Positions 5,265 to 7,641 of a DNA stretch of 7,641 nucleotides are shown here, piece by piece (position 1 is the first letter of the stretch; every line of letters starts with the position of its first letter). Made by a program: the position numbers and the translations under genes. The DNA comes from DATJWY01 sp035500775 (GTDB lineage Bacteria > Pseudomonadota > Alphaproteobacteria > Acetobacterales > Acetobacteraceae). Under the pieces are notes generated by a model. It was not told the origin of the DNA, searched no databases, and saw nothing but the letters and a program-made list of their open reading frames with translations. Location: the NCBI GenBank assembly GCA_035500775.1, contig DATJWY010000253.1, positions 1-7,641 on the forward strand, in the 5' to 3' direction.

Positions 5265-6035
5265 TCACCGCCCCTTAAACACCGCCGCCCGCTTCTCCAG
5301 GAACGCGGCCATCCCTTCCTTCTGGTCCTCGGTGGCGAACATCGCGTGGAACACGCGGCGTTCGAAGCGCAGCCCTTCGGCGAGGGTGGTTTCGAAGGCG
5401 CGGCTGACGCTTTCCTTCGCCATCATCGCGGCGGACAGCGACATACCGGCGATGGTTTCCGCCGTGCGCAGCGCGTCCGCCAGCAATTCGGCGGCGGGCA
5501 CGATTCGGGCGACGAGGCCGGCGCTTTCCGCTTCCGCCGCGTCCATCATGCGGCCGGTGAGGATCATCTCCATCGCCTTCGCCTTACCGACGGCGCGCAC
5601 CAGGCGCTGGCTGCCGCCCATGCCGGGCATGATGCCGAGCTTGATCTCCGGCTGGCCGAACTTCGCGGTATCGGCGGCGAGGATGAAGTCGCACATCATG
5701 GCCAGCTCGCAGCCGCCGCCGAGCGCGAAGCCGGCGACCGCGGCGATGATGGGCGTGCGCATCGCGGTCAGGCACCCCCAACCGGCGAACCAGTCCTCGG
5801 CATACATCTCGGCATAGCTGCGCGGCTGCATCTCCTTGATGTCGGCGCCGGCGGCGAAGGCCTTTTCCGAGCCGGTGATGACGATGCAGCCGATGGCCGG
5901 ATCGGCGTCGAACGCCGCGGCGGCTTCCAGCACCTCGGCGGTGAGCTGGCGGTTGATGGCGTTGAGGGCCTTCGGACGGTTGAGGGTGATGAGCCCGACG
6001 CGACCCTTGGTTTCGATCAGTATCGTCTCTGGCAT
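5265..6035 (-). CDS. Enoyl-CoA hydratase (crotonase family)
   Basis: The 256-residue product is a cytoplasmic enoyl-CoA hydratase that adds water to trans-2-enoyl-CoA to give 3-hydroxyacyl-CoA, in fatty-acid beta-oxidation and amino-acid or aromatic catabolism. It is close to the mitochondrial short-chain enzyme: KAFAAGADIKEM (58-69), GFALGGGCELAMMCDFILA (102-120), FGQPEIKLG (126-134) and the C-terminal FLEKRAAVFKGR. Both catalytic glutamates are present, E110 and E130 (rat E144 and E164), and the oxyanion-hole positions A64 and G107 are intact with the same spacing as in the rat enzyme. The ATG at 6035 is preceded by GGAGAG about 4 nt upstream. The frame stays open for 53 more codons to 6194, but those are low-complexity and unlike the family. 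The gene stands alone, with no thiolase or dehydrogenase next to it. Confidence 0.97.
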   Translation of the reverse strand: MPETILIETKGRVGLITLNRPKALNAINRQLTAEVLEAAAAFDADPAIGCIVITGSEKAFAAGADIKEMQPRSYAEMYAEDWFAGWGCLTAMRTPIIAAVAGFALGGGCELAMMCDFILAADTAKFGQPEIKLGIMPGMGGSQRLVRAVGKAKAMEMILTGRMMDAAEAESAGLVARIVPAAELLADALRTAETIAGMSLSAAMMAKESVSRAFETTLAEGLRFERRVFHAMFATEDQKEGMAAFLEKRAAVFKGR

Positions 6036-6054
6036 GCCACTCTCCGCTACGGCG

Positions 6055-6088
6055 CCGCCGGCGCGGATGGAGGCCATCCGCCCGGCGG
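6055..6088 (-). promoter_or_regulatory. Strong hairpin just upstream of the hydratase start
   Basis: GCGGATGG (6063-6070), loop AGG, CCATCCGC (6074-6081) is a perfect 8-bp stem. It extends across one bulged C (6062) into seven more pairs (6055-6061 with 6082-6088), about 15 pairs in total. In the minus-strand transcript it ends 19 nt before the start codon, just outside the ribosome binding site. It could affect translation or mRNA stability; no known riboswitch or leader class is recognised. Confidence 0.5.
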
Positions 6089-6106
6089 GGCTGGTTCCGT
6101 GAAACA

Positions 6107-6153
6107 CCGCGCCGGCGGGCGCCCGGCCGAGGCGCGCATGCCCGCCGGCGCGG
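6107..6153 (-). promoter_or_regulatory. Perfect 14-bp inverted repeat in the hydratase leader
   Basis: CCGCGCCGGCGGGC (6107-6120) is the exact reverse complement of GCCCGCCGGCGCGG (6140-6153), with a 19-nt gap. All 14 pairs are G-C. In the minus-strand transcript it lies upstream of the hairpin at 6055-6088, giving two tandem strong hairpins in the hydratase leader. Function is unknown; with this base composition some hairpins arise by chance, but a perfect 14-bp stem is notable. Confidence 0.55.
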
Positions 6154-6239
6154 GCGCGGCTGGAGAGTGGCGTCGGCAGCGGCGGCTTGTCCACCGCCGG
6201 GCCCGCGAAGCCTTTCCGCCGCGCGGAGGGGCGGCCGGG

Positions 6240-6360
6240 TTAGCGTCATTTTTACGTTCCCCGGCGACATTCCCGGACCAGCGGATGGCAACACAACAGG
6301 TGTTGATTTGAATTGGCGTGCATCGCCATCCGCACATGCCAATGTATTCACGGTGCTGCC
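6240..6360. promoter_or_regulatory. Divergent promoter region with two small inverted repeats
   Basis: This AT-richer patch lies between the minus-strand hydratase gene and the plus-strand small membrane protein gene, where their promoters should be. CAACAC (6289-6294) pairs with GTGTTG (6300-6305) across 5 nt. ATTGGC plus GTG (6312-6320) pairs with CAC plus GCCAAT (6333-6343) with a 2-nt bulge. Either could be a regulator site. No convincing -35/-10 pair is seen for either strand. The rest of 6360-6490 holds no gene I can support. Confidence 0.35.
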
Positions 6361-6494
6361 GGAGTGACGGTCAGCGAGAAGACAACCGGCCTGGTGATGG
6401 AAACGCCAGGCCCGTCGCCGCCTGCTGACAGGCCGGGACGCCCCGCGCGGGCGCCCCGGGCAGCGCCACCATCGCCCCCAGAATGGAGGTCACG

Positions 6495-6686
6495 ATGTTG
6501 ATAACGCCAGGTGCAGAAAGCGGCATGTTGAACGGCTGGATCTATCTCGCGCAGGAATTCGTCCGGATCATGGCCATCGTGCTGGCTGCCAGCGGCGCGG
6601 TGATCCTGGTGCAATCCGGGCTGGTCGCGACCCACGCGCGGGTACGCGCCCTCGTGCGCGTCCGAAGCAGCACCGCGCCCCACTAG
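6495..6686 (+). CDS. Small single-helix membrane protein, unknown function
   Basis: The 63-residue product has one hydrophobic segment (about 24-46, with YLAQEFVRIMAIVLAASG and AVILVQSGLV) and a basic C-terminal tail rich in Arg (RVRALVRVR, 49-57). This predicts a single-pass inner-membrane protein with the tail in the cytoplasm by the positive-inside rule. GGAGGT (6485-6490) lies 4 nt before the ATG at 6495, one of the best ribosome binding sites in the window. An in-frame ATG at 6483 would place the site inside the gene and is less likely. I do not recognise the family. The TAG stop is inside the palindromic repeat at 6683-6726. Confidence 0.55.
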   Translation: MLITPGAESGMLNGWIYLAQEFVRIMAIVLAASGAVILVQSGLVATHARVRALVRVRSSTAPH

Positions 6687-6726
6687 ACCATGATCGGATC
6701 ACGTTGCCGGTAAGATCATAGTCTAG
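6683..6726 (+). repeat. Palindromic repeat unit / possible terminator after the small membrane protein gene
   Basis: CTAGACCATGATC (6683-6695) pairs with GATCATAGTCTAG (6714-6726) over 13 positions with one C-A mismatch, around an 18-nt loop. The stop codon of the upstream gene (6684-6686) is in the left arm. The core CATGATC...GATCAT resembles REP-like palindromes common after genes in alphaproteobacteria, as I remember them. No T-run follows, so it may act as an mRNA 3' structure rather than a classic terminator. Confidence 0.6.
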
Positions 6727-6740
6727 CGCCTTGTTTGGAT

Positions 6741-6788
6741 AGCGCGATTCACACTTTCCGGCGGTCAGCCTCAAGCGATCGCGCTCTA
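6741..6788 (-). repeat. Full copy of the TAGAGCGCGAT palindromic repeat
   Basis: AGCGCGAT (6741-6748) pairs perfectly with ATCGCGCT (6778-6785) around a 29-nt loop. The minus strand from 6788 starts TAGAGCGCGAT and matches 2691-2716 at 22 of 26 bases, so two copies of the family occur in the window in opposite orientations. It sits 15 bp from the palindrome at 6683-6726, making a tandem pair of different repeat units. Confidence 0.6.
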
Positions 6789-7000
6789 AGGGCAACGTCT
6801 GCCAGACCATCACCGGTCTGGCCGATAAAGCTGCTCGCCCGATCGAAGACGAGCGCACCGGCCCCGCGAGACCGGCGAGGGAATCGTTTGACCTGCCCCA
6901 CAGCAGGTTCTGGTTCGGAGCACATGGCCAGGTCGCGGCGCGTTTGACGCCTCCGCGGCCCGAACAGCGCGCCCGCGTCGGAAAAACCGCACGGCGTCAT
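6749..7000 (-). CDS. Doubtful hypothetical ORF (83 residues)
   Basis: This minus-strand frame starts at an ATG that overlaps the stop of the frame at 6997-7350 as ATGA, the arrangement of translationally coupled genes. Against it: no family is recognised, third-position GC is only about 69% by hand count, and the last dozen codons and the stop lie inside the palindromic repeat at 6741-6788. It may be non-coding or the decayed end of a gene. Confidence 0.2.
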   Translation of the reverse strand: MTPCGFSDAGALFGPRRRQTRRDLAMCSEPEPAVGQVKRFPRRSRGAGALVFDRASSFIGQTGDGLADVALRARSLEADRRKV

Positions 7001-7350
7001 GCCGCGCAAGGCCGGCCGCGCGGCGGGTTGTCGTCCGTGGACTTCGTCGCGACGCCTCTATTCCCCCACCGCGCAAGGGCGCCCGGCGCGTCGAAGACGT
7101 TCGGTCCGGTCCCCCGGCGGCGATCCATGCCCGGGACCATGGACAGGCGCGCCTTCTTCCCGAGGGCATCGTAGCCGCCCGCCAGCTTCGCCCAACCCTC
7201 ATGAAACCGGGCCGTTTGATCGGCCGAACTGATTCCGGCCCGGCTGATACCGCGCCAGACCCGCCCGGCGAACGCGATTCCGTGCCTCACCCACAACCCA
7301 AGGCACCCGCCAGGGTCGAGCGTAAACACGCTCGCGTGCAGGGTGGTCAT
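6997..7350 (-). CDS. Hypothetical ORF (117 residues), uncertain
   Basis: I do not recognise the product. In its favour, third codon positions are about 83% G or C by hand count (97 of 117), clearly above the local average, and the N-terminal half reads like a protein (FTLDPGGCLGLWVRHGIAF, then TARFHEGWAKLAGGYDALGK). Against it, the C-terminal third is Arg/Gly/Pro-rich and there is no clear ribosome binding site before the ATG at 7350. A TTG at 7398 would add 16 residues reaching into the AT-rich stretch. It may be a decayed gene remnant. Confidence 0.3.
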   Translation of the reverse strand: MTTLHASVFTLDPGGCLGLWVRHGIAFAGRVWRGISRAGISSADQTARFHEGWAKLAGGYDALGKKARLSMVPGMDRRRGTGPNVFDAPGALARWGNRGVATKSTDDNPPRGRPCAA

Positions 7351-7630
7351 GCCGCCGTGCGCAGCGTTGCAAACGATATTAGTATCATTAATCTCCAAAC
7401 GCCGAGGGGTACGGATATACGTGACCGTTCAAGGTTCCGCCTAAGGCTCCTATACGCCGTCCACACAACCGGCCGCGTATAGACCGAAAGCATAACTATA
7501 ACGGTATCGTATAAAAACGCCTCTTGCACTGAAAGAGTCGGGTCTTTAACCGGCGGACAATCGGTTTTGATTGCGAAATCGGAACGGGTCGGACTCCGGA
7601 CCGGGCAGGTTAAGTCGGGAGATCGATCGG
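7351..7630 (+). promoter_or_regulatory. AT-richer promoter-like region with repeated TATACG/CGTATA hexamers
   Basis: GC falls to about 50% over 7381-7560. TATACG occurs at 7416-7421 and 7451-7456, and its complement CGTATA at 7476-7481 and 7508-7513. The two middle copies are part of a perfect inverted repeat, CTATACGC (7450-7457) and GCGTATAG (7475-7482). TATAAC (7497-7502) and TATAAA (7510-7515) could serve as -10 elements, but no good -35 is seen at the right distance. It looks like the control region of a gene starting to the right (inference). No RNA gene is recognised in it. Confidence 0.4.
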
Positions 7631-7641
7631 ATGCAGGCTGT
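7631..7641 (+). CDS. Possible start of a gene cut by the window edge
   Basis: ATG at 7631 is preceded by GGGAGA (7617-7622) at a spacing of 8 nt and follows an AT-rich, promoter-like stretch. Only Met-Gln-Ala and part of a fourth codon are visible, so no product can be named. A TTG at 7571 is in the same frame (stop at 7568) but has no better ribosome binding site. Confidence 0.3.

Noticed and set aside
6036..6194. N-terminal extension of the hydratase by 53 residues
   Set aside because: Unlike any crotonase N-terminus, overlaps the strong hairpins, and the ATG at 6035 has its own ribosome binding site and gives the normal family length.
5250..6311. 353-codon plus-strand open frame antisense to the enoyl-CoA hydratase
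   Set aside because: The minus-strand frame encodes an intact hydratase with both catalytic glutamates; the antisense translation is His/Arg/Gly-rich and is a mirror of its codon bias.

Overview
The window is GC-rich, mostly around 65-75% by eye, with bacterial gene density and strong GC bias at third codon positions. It reads as chromosomal DNA of an alphaproteobacterium. The hairpin repeats built around CTGGGGCC/GGCCCCAG and CCAGGGGC/GCCCCTGG are of a kind I associate with Acetobacteraceae (Acidiphilium/Roseomonas/Gluconacetobacter type). That placement is an inference from memory, not a search result.

Layout. Positions 1-3749 hold three plus-strand genes for envelope or surface-polymer type functions: a GT4-like glycosyltransferase (74-1510), a probable class I SAM-dependent methyltransferase (1875-2693) and a YdcF/ElyC/SanA-family membrane protein (2970-3749). 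A phosphinothricin-acetyltransferase-like GNAT enzyme follows (3865-4368). A stretch of lower GC comes next (about 55% by hand count over 4501-4860). It carries one minus-strand four-helix membrane protein, probably DUF6632 (4465-4854), and is bracketed by a 26-bp imperfect inverted repeat at 4354-4379 and 5082-5107. A very typical enoyl-CoA hydratase lies on the minus strand (5265-6035), with a hairpin-rich 5' leader. A small one-helix membrane protein with a good ribosome binding site lies divergently (6495-6686). From 6687 to the end there is no gene I recognise: two palindromic repeat units, two overlapping minus-strand frames of doubtful status, and an AT-richer promoter-like stretch (about 50% GC over 7381-7560) with four TATACG/CGTATA hexamers. 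It leads to a possible gene start at 7631 cut by the window edge.

The most interesting structure is between the genes. Five copies of a two-hairpin element (hairpin, ACCCCG linker, hairpin) occur in 7.6 kb: 2-43 (inverted), 2727-2769 (direct), 2796-2838 (inverted), 3773-3816 (direct) and 5197-5240 (inverted). Stem sequences differ between copies while pairing is kept, so the structure appears to be selected or copied as RNA or cruciform. In the three places where the upstream gene is visible, the element starts 24-34 nt after the stop codon and in the same sense as that gene, which suggests a 3'-end, termination or mRNA-stability role. The genes do not form one obvious pathway. The first two could belong to a polysaccharide locus extending left of the window, and the hydratase is a stand-alone fatty-acid or amino-acid catabolic gene.
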